A stretch of DNA of 64,000 bases from Sandaracinaceae bacterium (GCA_040218145.1 JAVJQK010000035.1:205227-269226), one strand, 5' to 3'. Positions 35,897-44,222 are shown, counted from the stretch's first letter. Program-made: numbers and translations. The notes: generated from the letters alone by a model not told the origin.

Positions 35897-36570
35897 GGAG
35901 CCTTCATCTTGTAGCCGACGCCGCGCACGGTCTCGATGGGCAGCGCGTCCTTCCCGAGCTTCATGCGCAGGCGCCGGACGTGGATGTCGACGGTGCGGCT
36001 GCCGCCGTAGTAGCTGACGCCCCAGACCCGCTCGAGCAGCTGCTGGCGCGAGAAGACGCGGCCGCGGTTGCTGGCGAGGAAGCGCAGGAGCGCGAACTCC
36101 TGCTGGGTGAGCTGCACGGGGCGGCCGTCGACCTCCACCTCGTGCGCCGCGACGTCGAGGAGCACCCGCCCGACCTTGATGCGCTCCTGGCTCTCGAACT
36201 CGCTGCGCCCCCACTCGGCGCGACGGATGCGCACGTACAGCTCGACCGGCACGTAGGGGACGAGCACGACGTCGTCGAAGGCGTCCGAGGGCTTGATGCT
36301 CTGGATGGCGTTGACGGTCACCGCGAGCAGCACCGGGACGTCGACCAGCGCGCTGATCCCGCGCAGGCGCATGAGCGCGGCGCGGCCCGCGTCGACCTCG
36401 TCGATCGCCTCCACGAGCACCGCGGTGGGCGGATCTTCGACGATCTCCGGCGCGTCGAGGCGGTCCCACAGATCCGCCTTGCGAACCCGACATCCCAGCT
36501 CGCCGAGGACCTGGGCGCCGCCCTGTTCGCGTTCGACGACGTGGGGCGAGCCGACGACGAGGATCCACAT
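35893..36570 (-). CDS. OmpR/PhoB-type DNA-binding regulator with degenerate receiver
   Basis: The 225-residue protein has a typical C-terminal winged helix (about 132-224): QLTQQEFALLRFLASNRGRV, SRQQLLERVWG, RTVDIHVRRLRMKLG and RGVGYKMK. The N-terminal half has the receiver fold length but not its chemistry. The acidic pocket reads VVGSPH, the phosphoacceptor position is Glu (E54 in VLVEAIDEVDAG) and the conserved Lys position is Val (VPYVPVELYVRI). Phosphorylation is therefore unlikely; a permanently active or ligand-controlled state is plausible. No kinase gene is adjacent. First gene of the operon with pdxA and uvrA, joined by GTGA. Confidence 0.85.
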   Translation of the reverse strand: MWILVVGSPHVVEREQGGAQVLGELGCRVRKADLWDRLDAPEIVEDPPTAVLVEAIDEVDAGRAALMRLRGISALVDVPVLLAVTVNAIQSIKPSDAFDDVVLVPYVPVELYVRIRRAEWGRSEFESQERIKVGRVLLDVAAHEVEVDGRPVQLTQQEFALLRFLASNRGRVFSRQQLLERVWGVSYYGGSRTVDIHVRRLRMKLGKDALPIETVRGVGYKMKAP

Positions 36571-36735
36571 GACGCGCCGCGACGTTAGTCGTGGGATCGC
36601 TCACGCGCAAACCCACTCGATGCCAGCGGGGTGTAAGGGGACCGGGCGCGCCGCGTGCTTGACCCGCCATGGCGAAAGTGGCTTCATCCACGGGCCGCGC
36701 GGCCCCGTCTTGGCTGCAGGGCAAAGAGATAGACG

Positions 36736-38817
36736 TTGGCTTCCAAGACCTGGAGACTCGTGGTCACCAAGATCGGCGATTCGACGCCGCTCTCGGAGGC
36801 GCGCGTCGACGCGAGCAACTGGATGACCGCGCTCACCCTCGCCCGAAACGAGATCGGCGAGAAAGGTGGCGTTCCTCCGGGGGCGAGCTGTTCCGTCGCG
36901 CCCGACGGCAAGGTGACCATCCAGGACGCGGTGGCGCGCAAGACGTACGTGCTCGCGCCCTGGGTCGAGGAGTCGCTCGCGCCGGCCTCCACGCCGCGAG
37001 GTCCGCGCGTCCCGTCGGAGCCGGTGCCGCGCCCCGGCTCCGTTCCGCCGCCGAACGCGGAGGGTCGCGTGAGCGTCCCGAAGCCGAGCGATCCGCCGCC
37101 CGCGGCCAAGGTCTCTCCCAAGCGGACCATGGCCTACGACGCCCGGGAGCTCGGCCTGGCGGCGCCCGCCAAGCCCGCCGCGTCGCCGTCCAAGAAGACC
37201 ATCGCCTACGACGCCAAGCAGCTCGGCCTCTCGGCGCCCGCCGAGCCCACGTCCAGCGGCGGGTCAGCCTCCACCAACGCGGCCCCCGCGAGCGCGGCTT
37301 CGACGAGCGCGGCGCCGGAGAAGGCCCGCCCGAAGCCGGTCGCCAAGAAGACCATCGCGTACGACGCCAAGGAGCTCGGGCTCACGCCTCCCTCCGCCGC
37401 GCCCACCGAGTCGGCTCCCTCCGAATCAGCGCCCTCCCAGTCAGTGCCGTCCCAGTCAGTGCCCTCCGAGCCGCCTGCGAAGAAGGCGGCGTCGCCCGAC
37501 GAGAAGAAGTCGAAGCCGGTCGCCAAGAAGACGATCGCGTACGACGCGAAGGAGCTCGGACTCGCGGCGGCCAGCCCGGCCGCCGAGGCTGCCCCTGCCC
37601 CGGAGCCGGCCCAGGCGAAGCCCGCCAAGGCGCCGGTCTCCAAGCGGACGATCGCGTACGACGCCAAGGAGCTGGGCCTGGGAGGGGATCGCTCCACCGT
37701 GCCCGACGCGGCCCCGCCCGAGCAGGACGCGCCCGAGCAGGACGCGCCCGAGGGCTGGGGGCTCCTCCACGCGCGGGACGAAGAGCCCACCAAGGAGACG
37801 CCGCTCTGCTACCGAGAGCGCACCTTCGTGGTGCCACCCGGAACCACGCCGCCCGTGGCCGAGGCGATCCTGATGGCGCGCTTCGACGAGCTGCAGCACG
37901 ACCTCGCGGAGCGGCCCAAGGGCAAGCTCGTCAACATGGCGGTGTTCGATCATCGCTGGGAGGAGCGGCCCGAGCGGCCTCCCCTCGTCACGCTTCAGTG
38001 GAAAGACTGGCGCGGCGCCCCGGTGATCCGCCAGCAAGGCGCGCCGGCGGCCTCACCGTCCCAGCCCGCGCCCTCGCAGCCGCCCACCGCGCAGCCCGCG
38101 CCCTCGCAGCCCCCCGCCGCGCAGCCCGCGCCTTCGCAGCCCCCCGCCGCGCAGCCCGCGCCCTCGCAGCCGCCGGTGGCGCAGCCCGCGCCCTCGCAGC
38201 CCCCCGCCGCGCAGCCCGCGCCGTCGCAGCCGCCCGCCGCGCAGCCCGCGTCCTCGCAGCCGCCCGCCGCGCGGCGATCGGAGCCGGCGCCGCGTGGGGT
38301 CGACGATCGGCTCGCCAACGCGTTCGAGGCGCTCCAGGACCTCTTCTTCCTGACGACGCCGGTCGAGGGCCTCGACTTCGTGCTCGAGCTGCTCGCGGAC
38401 CTCGTTCCGTCCGAGGCCAGCAGCGCGTGTCTCTACGACATCAACAGCGACGAGCTGCGCTTCGTCGCCCTGCGCGGGCCCGGGGCGCCGGAGCGACAGG
38501 GCGAAGGCGTGCCCCGGCTCTCGGGGTTGATGGGCGCGGCCGCGACGAGCAGCGAGGGTGTGCTCCTCAGCGAGAACGTGCCGCACGACGTGCGCTTCGA
38601 CCCGGGCGTCGACGGGCGCATCGGGCTCGAGCCCGTGACGATGGCGCTCATGTCGGTGACGCACCAGGGTCGCCTGCTGGGCATGATCCAGCTGATCAAT
38701 CGCCAGCAGCAGGCCCAGTTCAGTCGCGCGGACGCGAACCTCATCGCCTATGTGAGCGAGAAGCTCGGCGAGTTCCTCTACAGCGCCCGCATGCGCTCCG
38801 ACCAGCGCCGCGCCTGA
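36736..38817 (+). CDS. GAF-domain protein with five KKTIAYDAKELGL motifs
   Basis: The only usable start near the N-terminal domain is TTG 36736, since TAG lies two codons upstream; 693 residues. An ordered N-terminal unit (about 1-85, KTWRLVVTKIGDSTPLSEAR) precedes a disordered region. That region carries a 13-residue motif, consensus KKTIAYDAKELGL, at residues 129, 153, 204, 264 and 303. A second conserved unit (about 345-430, YRERTFVVPPGTTPPV) is followed by a QPAPSQPPAA tandem repeat (443-512) and a GAF domain (about 525-685). Cytoplasmic. The Thr after two basic residues looks like a kinase site. Ligand and partners unknown. Confidence 0.75.
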   Translation: MASKTWRLVVTKIGDSTPLSEARVDASNWMTALTLARNEIGEKGGVPPGASCSVAPDGKVTIQDAVARKTYVLAPWVEESLAPASTPRGPRVPSEPVPRPGSVPPPNAEGRVSVPKPSDPPPAAKVSPKRTMAYDARELGLAAPAKPAASPSKKTIAYDAKQLGLSAPAEPTSSGGSASTNAAPASAASTSAAPEKARPKPVAKKTIAYDAKELGLTPPSAAPTESAPSESAPSQSVPSQSVPSEPPAKKAASPDEKKSKPVAKKTIAYDAKELGLAAASPAAEAAPAPEPAQAKPAKAPVSKRTIAYDAKELGLGGDRSTVPDAAPPEQDAPEQDAPEGWGLLHARDEEPTKETPLCYRERTFVVPPGTTPPVAEAILMARFDELQHDLAERPKGKLVNMAVFDHRWEERPERPPLVTLQWKDWRGAPVIRQQGAPAASPSQPAPSQPPTAQPAPSQPPAAQPAPSQPPAAQPAPSQPPVAQPAPSQPPAAQPAPSQPPAAQPASSQPPAARRSEPAPRGVDDRLANAFEALQDLFFLTTPVEGLDFVLELLADLVPSEASSACLYDINSDELRFVALRGPGAPERQGEGVPRLSGLMGAAATSSEGVLLSENVPHDVRFDPGVDGRIGLEPVTMALMSVTHQGRLLGMIQLINRQQQAQFSRADANLIAYVSEKLGEFLYSARMRSDQRRA
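37120..37680 (+). repeat. Five dispersed copies of a 39-bp coding motif
   Basis: Copies begin at 37120, 37192, 37345, 37525 and 37642, each encoding [KS]-[KR]-T-[IM]-AYDA-[KR]-[EQ]-LGL. The spacers differ in length and sequence and are Pro/Ala/Ser-rich, while the 13 codons are kept almost unchanged at protein level, which points to selection on the peptide motif. Confidence 0.85.
38062..38271 (+). repeat. Seven-copy 30-bp tandem repeat
   Basis: Seven in-frame 30-bp units each encode QPAPSQPPAA or a near variant (T, V and S substitutions at single positions). Near-identical DNA between units suggests recent slippage, so copy number is likely to vary between strains. It forms the linker before the GAF domain. 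Confidence 0.9.
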
Positions 38818-38853
38818 GCGCGCCGCGGGCCGGACCACCCGTCGCGCCGCGGC

Positions 38854-39372
38854 TCAGCGCTGCGCGAGGAGCGCGCGGATCTCCTGCTCCATCTGGCGGG
38901 CGTCGCCGGAGCGGTAGCCCTCGTGCACGTGTCGAACGACGCCGCTGCGGTCGATGATGAAGCTCGACGGCATGCGCGGCGGGCGGTAGCGGCCCGCGAC
39001 GGCGTGCGCCCCGTCGTGCACGATCGGGAAGCTCACCCGGTGCTCGCGGAGGAAGCCGCGGACGTTGCCTTCGGTGCGATCCTGGGAGACCCCGACGATC
39101 TCGAAGCCCTGGCTGCGGTACTGGGTGTACAGGCGCTCGAGGACGGGCATCTCCTCGGCGCACGGCTCACACCACGAAGCCCAGAAGTCCACGAGCACGA
39201 CCTTGCCGCGCAGGCTGGCCAGGGTGATCCGGTTCCCGTTCAGATCGTTGAGACCGATCTCGGGCGCTCGCTCGCCGGCCCGCAGCGCGAAGGCGCTGGC
39301 CGCGACGAGGAGCACCGCCACGAGGGCGGCCACGGAGGGAAGGTGATTCAGCAGACGTGAAAGTCGACGCAT
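38854..39372 (-). CDS. TlpA-like membrane-anchored thioredoxin
   Basis: The protein has 172 residues from ATG 39372; ATG 39405 would add eleven. An N-terminal signal anchor (HLPSVAALVAVLLVAASAFAL) is followed by a TlpA/AhpC-type thioredoxin fold. The redox-active site is WCEPC (C68, C71) in VDFWASWCEPCAEEMP, followed by EIVGVSQDRTEGNVRGFL and the cis-Pro loop RMPSSFIID. It should reduce disulfides outside the cytoplasm, for example in cytochrome c maturation. It is downstream of the DsbA-like gene on the same strand with 59 bp between. That gap contains an inverted repeat reaching the ribosome site. Confidence 0.88.
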   Translation of the reverse strand: MRRLSRLLNHLPSVAALVAVLLVAASAFALRAGERAPEIGLNDLNGNRITLASLRGKVVLVDFWASWCEPCAEEMPVLERLYTQYRSQGFEIVGVSQDRTEGNVRGFLREHRVSFPIVHDGAHAVAGRYRPPRMPSSFIIDRSGVVRHVHEGYRSGDARQMEQEIRALLAQR

Positions 39373-39377
39373 GACCT

Positions 39378-39425
39378 CTCTCGGACGACGGGCGCGAGCG
39401 GACATTCACCCGCGCGGTCCGAGAG
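39378..39425 (-). promoter_or_regulatory. Inverted repeat reaching the tlpA-like gene's ribosome site
   Basis: Perfect 9-bp arms (CTCTCGGAC and GTCCGAGAG on the minus strand) enclose 30 bases. The second arm runs into the GAGAGG before ATG 39372, so the RNA stem could hide the ribosome site. It lies just after the stop of the DsbA-like gene. Confidence 0.35.
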
Positions 39426-39431
39426 TCTACA

Positions 39432-40334
39432 TCACTCGTCGAGCGCTTCACGAAGGTAGTCTGGCAGCGCCGTCGGCGGCTCCCGGAAGCGTCGTCCGTT
39501 GACGAAGAAGCTCGGCGTCCCGTCGACGCCCAGACGCTGGCCCTCTTCCTTGTCCGCGTCGATCTGCTGCTGCGTGGCCGCCGCCTGCATGTCGGCGACG
39601 AAGCGCTCCACGTCCAGCTCGAGCTGCTCCGCGTAGCGCTCGAGATCCTCTTCCTCCAGCTGCCGCTGGTGCTCGAAGAGGAGGTCGTGCATCTCCCAGA
39701 ACTTGCCCTGGTTGCCGGCCGCCACCGCCGCGCGCGCGGCCGGCATCGCGTGGGGATGGCTCGAGAGGGGGAAGTGCTTGAAGATCAGCCGGACGCGACC
39801 TTCGAAGTCGCGCAGCACCTGCTGGAGCACCGGGTGCGCGCGGCCGCAGTAGGGGCACTCGAAGTCGCTGAACTCGACGATGGTGATCTCGGCCATGGGA
39901 GAGCCGCGGCTGGGCTCGTCCTCGACGTCGATCTCGACCGCGCCGTCGCGACCGTAGCGGAGGTCGTAGAGCTCCTCGATCTCCTGCCGCTCGTAACCCT
40001 CTCGGATGAGGCGGGAGAGGTAGCGCGAGGCGGGCACGCAGGTCCGGCAGCTGCGGCCCTCGGAGACGCAGCGGCCCACGCTGACCGGCTCGCCGCAGGG
40101 CGAGAGCTGGTCGTTGATGAGCTCGACCCACACGCGCTGCTCGGCGCGGCTGAGGGCGGAGGTGTCGACCTGCTCCAGGCTCTCGACGCGCGGGCCCTCC
40201 GGCGGGCGCTCCTGGCCCTCGCTGCCCGAGCCGCCTCCCGTGTCGGTGGCGCTCCCGCCGCTGCAGCTGGCGCCGAGCGACATGAAGCCCAGAAGCGAGA
40301 GGGAGAGCAACCGGAGGCGGGGCGAGACGGTCAT
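39432..40334 (-). CDS. DsbA-family lipoprotein with a CcmH-like Cys segment
   Basis: ATG 40334 starts a signal peptide with lipobox MSLGASC (C24); 300 residues. After a Gly/Ser/Glu linker, residues 60-130 carry C80, C89, C96 and C99. That segment ends RLIREGYERQEIEELYDLRYG, which resembles the helical core of CcmH (LxxEIxxMxAEGKxDxEIxxYxxxRYG). The DsbA/thioredoxin_4 domain follows with active site FECPYC (C160, C163), FKHFPLSSHPHAM and cis-Pro region VDGTPSFFVNGR. A thiol-disulfide oxidoreductase facing the periplasm is expected. It sits between the Ig-like lipoprotein and the TlpA-like gene on the same strand. Confidence 0.85.
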   Translation of the reverse strand: MTVSPRLRLLSLSLLGFMSLGASCSGGSATDTGGGSGSEGQERPPEGPRVESLEQVDTSALSRAEQRVWVELINDQLSPCGEPVSVGRCVSEGRSCRTCVPASRYLSRLIREGYERQEIEELYDLRYGRDGAVEIDVEDEPSRGSPMAEITIVEFSDFECPYCGRAHPVLQQVLRDFEGRVRLIFKHFPLSSHPHAMPAARAAVAAGNQGKFWEMHDLLFEHQRQLEEEDLERYAEQLELDVERFVADMQAAATQQQIDADKEEGQRLGVDGTPSFFVNGRRFREPPTALPDYLREALDE

Positions 40335-40404
40335 GGGCTCGCGCACTCTAGGAGCCGACACCGTCGCCGTCAAGCCGTCGGCGCGCCCGAATTCCTGGGT
40401 CATA

Positions 40405-41202
40405 TCAACCGGTTGGCGCACCCGCGAGAATCCAGTCGGCGAGCCGTCGGAGCGATCGTGCGTCGAGCGCCGGGTCCGGCGACGGAGGCATGCGCTCCCC
40501 GGCCGCGTGGGGGTCTCCGAGCGCCTTGTAGAGGAGATAGCTGCGCGCGGGCTGTCCCTGCCCCGCGACGACGTCGATGCGCGCGAGGCCGTCGAGCGAG
40601 CTCGCCCCGTACCAGACCCGATCGCGGGCCCCCACGCGCGTCTGCACGGCCGGCACGCCGATCGCCGTGCGCGCGACCGCCTCTCCGCTCGAGAGATCGA
40701 GCCCCAGCGCAGGCGCGGGGCCGACGTGACAGCCTTCGGAGGCGCAGCCCGCGAAGAGCGGGGCGACGTCCGCCCACGTGGGCGCCTCCGGCGGAGGCTC
40801 CCACACCGCGTCCTCTCCCGTCTCGAACGTGATCACGGTCCGGGACGCCATGGCGCGCCCCTCGAGATCACGCAGGCCCTCGAGCGTGAGTCGGTAGCGG
40901 GTGGCGGGGTCGAGCTGCGCCTGCGGCGACACGAGCAAGACGCGATCGACCGGATCGAAACGGAGCGCGAGGAAGGACCCGCGCGTCCCGCTCTCGAGCG
41001 AGACGCGGCCACGGTTCACGTCGCGCGGGAACAGACGGCGATCGAAGAAGACGCGAAACGGCCCCGCTCGGTCGGCGTCGCCCTCGCCATCGGCAGGGGC
41101 GGCGCCGAGCACGACGGGGCCGTCCTCGGGGATGAGGTCCGGTGGGACGTCGCAGGCGACGAGCGAGGTGATGATCCCGAACGCCGCGGCGACGACTCGC
41201 AC
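40405..41202 (-). CDS. Lipoprotein with Ig-like domain and Cx4CH heme-type motif
   Basis: The start is GTG 41202, with GAGGAAACCG before it; 265 residues. The lipobox is ITSLVAC (C17). An SbsA-type Ig-like domain follows (about 30-130: FRVFFDRRLFPRDVNRGRVSL, LDPATRYRLTLEGLRDLEG). A C-terminal region then has FAGCASEGCHVG, a Cx4CH motif, and ends with ERMPPSPDPALDARSLRRLADWI, typical of c-type-cytochrome-like domains in myxobacteria. It is preceded by an 84-residue gene 11 bp upstream and followed by the two thiol-redox genes. A periplasmic or surface electron-transfer role is plausible but unproven; heme attachment to Cx4CH is not certain. Confidence 0.7.
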   Translation of the reverse strand: MRVVAAAFGIITSLVACDVPPDLIPEDGPVVLGAAPADGEGDADRAGPFRVFFDRRLFPRDVNRGRVSLESGTRGSFLALRFDPVDRVLLVSPQAQLDPATRYRLTLEGLRDLEGRAMASRTVITFETGEDAVWEPPPEAPTWADVAPLFAGCASEGCHVGPAPALGLDLSSGEAVARTAIGVPAVQTRVGARDRVWYGASSLDGLARIDVVAGQGQPARSYLLYKALGDPHAAGERMPPSPDPALDARSLRRLADWILAGAPTG

Positions 41203-41213
41203 CGGTTTCCTCG

Positions 41214-41468
41214 TCAGCTCTCCGTGTAGAGGCCGAGCTGATGGCGGATGGTGTCCTCGGTGATCCCCACCGGGATGTGCTCTTTCAGACAATCCGCGAC
41301 GGTGATGAGCAGGTCGTCGATGCCCTTGTCTTCGATCAGCCGGGCGAGGAGCGCGCGCGCCTCACGGCTGTCGTCGTCGCGGAGGAATTGCCGCACCTGC
41401 TCGATGGTCACCTCGCCCGCGAAATCGATCTGAGCGTTCTGAAGAAGAAAACGAGCGAGCTCTTTCAC
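41214..41468 (-). CDS. Conserved-looking small helical protein (84 aa)
   Basis: The start is GTG 41468, preceded by GGAGG at 6 bases and a plausible promoter. The 84-residue protein is rich in charged helical sequence (VTIEQVRQFLRDDDSREARA, LLARLIEDKGIDDLL) with one Cys (ADCLKEHIPVGI). No signal peptide or membrane segment is present. It could be a small adaptor or regulator. It lies 11 bp upstream of the Ig-like lipoprotein gene, so the two are probably co-transcribed. I do not recognise a family. Confidence 0.65.
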   Translation of the reverse strand: MKELARFLLQNAQIDFAGEVTIEQVRQFLRDDDSREARALLARLIEDKGIDDLLITVADCLKEHIPVGITEDTIRHQLGLYTES

Positions 41469-41500
41469 GCAGATCCTCCGTTTCCGGTTGACGGTGAGAG

Positions 41501-41530
41501 GTTGTAGACCCCCGGCCGCTCCATACGCAA
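41501..41530 (-). promoter_or_regulatory. Putative promoter for the 84-aa gene and lipoprotein
   Basis: On the minus strand, TTGCGT (41530-41525) and TACAAC (41506-41501) are 18 bp apart. Transcription would begin near 41494, about 26 bases before GTG 41468. Confidence 0.35.
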
Positions 41531-41609
41531 GGGGGAACCGCGCAACGAGGGACAGGGGCGAACGCAGGCGCCGCTGCCTCCCGAGCGCTTTGGATGGTAG
41601 CTTCGGGGC

Positions 41610-42974
41610 ATGAGCAGTCGCCGGATCCGGGTGCTCGCGACCGCCTTCGCCGCCGTCCCCGGCTCGAGCCCCCAGGGCGCGTCCATGATGTCGATGGTCG
41701 ACGGGCTGCGCGCGGACCTCGATCTCGTGACCGTGAAGACGGAGGATCTCGCCCACACCAAGCGCATGGGCGACGCGCGCATGTTCCGGGTCCCCGTCGG
41801 GAGCGCGCCGCTGCCGGAGCAACGCGAGGCCTACGGACGCGCCGTGCGGCGCCAGCTCGAGGCGGAGCCCTATCGCGTCGTGCACGCGTTCGATCCGTGG
41901 GCCGGGGCGATCGCGGCCGAGCATCCGGCCCCGGGTCGGCTGCTCGTCTACGAGGTCTCGTCCTTCCCCGAGCACGCGGACGCGGAGGGCTGGATCGAGG
42001 CGCATCGCGCGACCCTCGCCGCGGCCGACCGGGTCTGGGTGCCCACCCTCGCGATGGCCGCGGCCCTCTCCGAGCGAGGCCTCGAGAGCCGCGTCGACGT
42101 GGTCCGGCCCGGCGTCGACGTCAGCCGGTTCGACTGGATGGAGCCCACGCCGCCCAGCACGCCGAGGCTCCTCTATCTCGGCGGCTTCGGGCCCTCGCGC
42201 GATCTCGAGACGCTCTTGCTCGCGCTCGAGAAGGTCACCGCGCTCCGCCCCGTGCGCCTGATGATCGCGGGAGACCGCGCGCGCGAGCGGCGCGACGCGC
42301 TGCGGGAGCGGGTGACCGAGCTCGGCCTCGAGGCGATCGTGACCGTGCGCGGAGAGCCTCACGCCCGCCGCCTGCCCGAGCTCATCGCCGCCGCGGACGT
42401 CTGCGTGGTGCCGTCCCTGGGCGCGGCCATCGAAGGCCTCGTCGAGCTGCCGCAGCCCCTCCTGGAGCCTCTCTCCTGCGCGCGCCCGGTGGTCGCGGCC
42501 GACGTGCCCGGGGTCTCGGAGCTGGTGCGCGACGAGGTCGAGGGCCTGCTGCACCCGGCCGGCAACGCCACCGCGCTCGCCGACGCCCTGCTCGAGGTCA
42601 TGCGTGACTCCGTGTTGCGGGAGCGGTTGATCCGCGGCGGCTACCGTCGCGTCCGTGACGAGCTGACCGCCGGCGCGCGGCGACGACGCGTGCGCGCCCT
42701 CTACGAGGTGCTGGTGCCCGGCTCGCAGCGCGCGGACCCGTGGGAGGAGAGCTTCGACGAGATCACCGGGTTGTTCGAGCTGAACACCGGCGCGCTGGAG
42801 CTGCTGCGCGAGGGCGCGGACACCCTGGCGCCGCCGGACATCGACACGGACGAGACGCGCGCGCCGAGAGCCCGCGACGAGGAGACCAAGCCTCGCGCGG
42901 AGCGCCCACGCCGGACCGACACCGACACCCACCCCGGGCTGGTCGTGCCGGACACCGACCCGGGCCGGCGCTGA
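41610..42974 (+). CDS. Family 4 glycosyltransferase
   Basis: The 454-residue GT-B enzyme has an N-terminal acceptor half (IRVLATAFAAVPGSSPQGASM). The C-terminal donor half contains PRLLYLGGFGPSRDLETLLLAL, LMIAGDRAR, IAAADVCVVPSL and EPLSCARPVVAADVPGVSELV, the usual sugar-nucleotide binding region ending in the E-x7-E-like zone. The last 90 residues are an acidic/Arg-rich disordered extension with TDTDTH and DTDPGRR. It stands alone, divergent from the 84-residue gene and convergent with the cytochrome gene (9 bp). Sugar and acceptor unknown. Confidence 0.85.
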   Translation: MSSRRIRVLATAFAAVPGSSPQGASMMSMVDGLRADLDLVTVKTEDLAHTKRMGDARMFRVPVGSAPLPEQREAYGRAVRRQLEAEPYRVVHAFDPWAGAIAAEHPAPGRLLVYEVSSFPEHADAEGWIEAHRATLAAADRVWVPTLAMAAALSERGLESRVDVVRPGVDVSRFDWMEPTPPSTPRLLYLGGFGPSRDLETLLLALEKVTALRPVRLMIAGDRARERRDALRERVTELGLEAIVTVRGEPHARRLPELIAAADVCVVPSLGAAIEGLVELPQPLLEPLSCARPVVAADVPGVSELVRDEVEGLLHPAGNATALADALLEVMRDSVLRERLIRGGYRRVRDELTAGARRRRVRALYEVLVPGSQRADPWEESFDEITGLFELNTGALELLREGADTLAPPDIDTDETRAPRARDEETKPRAERPRRTDTDTHPGLVVPDTDPGRR

Positions 42975-42983
42975 TTCACTCTC

Positions 42984-44222
42984 TCAGCCGCCGCAGCGCA
43001 TGCGCAGCGCCTCGAGGTCGCCGTGGCAGGTGCGGCACGCGCGCGCGTTGCCCGAGAGCGCGCCGAGACAGGAGGCGGCGAAGCCCGGGGGGTGTGGGCT
43101 GACGCCGGCGCCGATGCCGAGCGCCCCGTGGCACTGCACGCAGTCGCGCTCGGCGTGGCAGCTGGCGCAGGCGTTCATCGCGCGGCGCGCCTCGAGGCCG
43201 TGCAGCACGGGCCCACGCACCCAGACCGCGTTCGGGGGGTGGTAGCGCGAGGTGGCGCGCACCGCGGGCGCCGCCATGGTCGAGAGGCCGAGGCGGGAGT
43301 GGCACTCGGTGCAGAACCGCGAGGTCTCGTGACAGCTGGTGCATCGCGGCTGATCCCGGCGGGCCTGGGCGACGTGCGTGGTGAGGTAGTCGCCCGGATG
43401 CACGCGCCGCGGGCGGACCCGCCCGTCGTGGCAGTCGACGCAGTCGGACTCCTGGTGGCACTCCGCGCACAGGCTGCCCTGATCGGCGCCGACCCAGCGA
43501 TGCCGCACGAGCCACTCGTGATCGTGCCGGGCGCTGAAGAGCCAGTCGGGCGGGTTCAGCTCGCCCTCGGGGAAGCGCGTCCGGAGCATCCCGTCCGGGC
43601 GCGTGAGGTGACAGGTCTCGCACTGCGCGGGTGCGCTCGCCTCCGCGGCGAAGCCGGGCGGCCCGTGGCACTCGAAGCACTGCCGCATCGTGGGGAGGTT
43701 CGCGCGGGTCGCGACGCCCACCTGCCCGACGCCCTCGTGGCAGGTCAGGCATCGCATCCCGTTCTCCACGTGCGTGCGGTGCGAGAAGCGCAGCCGCGCG
43801 GTCGGGAACTCGGACGCCGGCACGAGCTGCTCGTCCCGCTCCCCGAAGCCGACGTGACAGGTCGCGCAGCGGGTCGCGCGGTCGGGCGCCTCGCGGTCCA
43901 GGTCCTCGGCGTGGCAGGGCTGGCAGCTGTCTTCCCGCGGGATGAGGTGATCCTCGACCCGCTCGGACAGCCCCGCCCCGCGGTGACACCGGACGCAGCG
44001 CAGCTCCGCGTGGGCCGGCAGCGCGTGGTCCATGCGAAGCGCGATGCGCTCGGGCGGATAGATGACCGGCGAGGGGAGCCGCGGCACATCGGTCGCGGCG
44101 GCCGGCGGGCGGCTCTGCCCGCGCGCGCCGCGCTGCACCCCGAGCGTCGCGGCCGCCGTCAGAGACAGCGCCAGCGCGGCCCACGCGAGTCGTTCGCCCA
44201 GGCGCCCTCGGATCACCGCCAT
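42984..44222 (-). CDS. Periplasmic 13-heme cytochrome c
   Basis: ATG 44222 lies within the end of the upstream beta-barrel gene; 412 residues. An N-terminal signal or anchor (LAWAALALSLTAAATLG) is followed by thirteen CxxCH motifs: CVRCH, CQPCH, CATCH, CLTCH, CFECH, CETCH, CAECH, CVDCH, CTSCH, CTECH, CASCH, CVQCH and CRTCH. A further SCLGAL near the end looks like a lost motif. Many extra His residues can act as distal ligands. Next to an outer-membrane barrel it could be the periplasmic part of a porin-cytochrome electron conduit, as MtrA is for MtrB. Alternatives are a nitrite, tetrathionate or similar reductase subunit. Confidence 0.9.
   Translation of the reverse strand: MAVIRGRLGERLAWAALALSLTAAATLGVQRGARGQSRPPAAATDVPRLPSPVIYPPERIALRMDHALPAHAELRCVRCHRGAGLSERVEDHLIPREDSCQPCHAEDLDREAPDRATRCATCHVGFGERDEQLVPASEFPTARLRFSHRTHVENGMRCLTCHEGVGQVGVATRANLPTMRQCFECHGPPGFAAEASAPAQCETCHLTRPDGMLRTRFPEGELNPPDWLFSARHDHEWLVRHRWVGADQGSLCAECHQESDCVDCHDGRVRPRRVHPGDYLTTHVAQARRDQPRCTSCHETSRFCTECHSRLGLSTMAAPAVRATSRYHPPNAVWVRGPVLHGLEARRAMNACASCHAERDCVQCHGALGIGAGVSPHPPGFAASCLGALSGNARACRTCHGDLEALRMRCGG

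Noticed and set aside
37120..38271. CRISPR array
   Set aside because: The repeats are in frame, protein-conserved and lack regular spacers; they encode peptide motifs.
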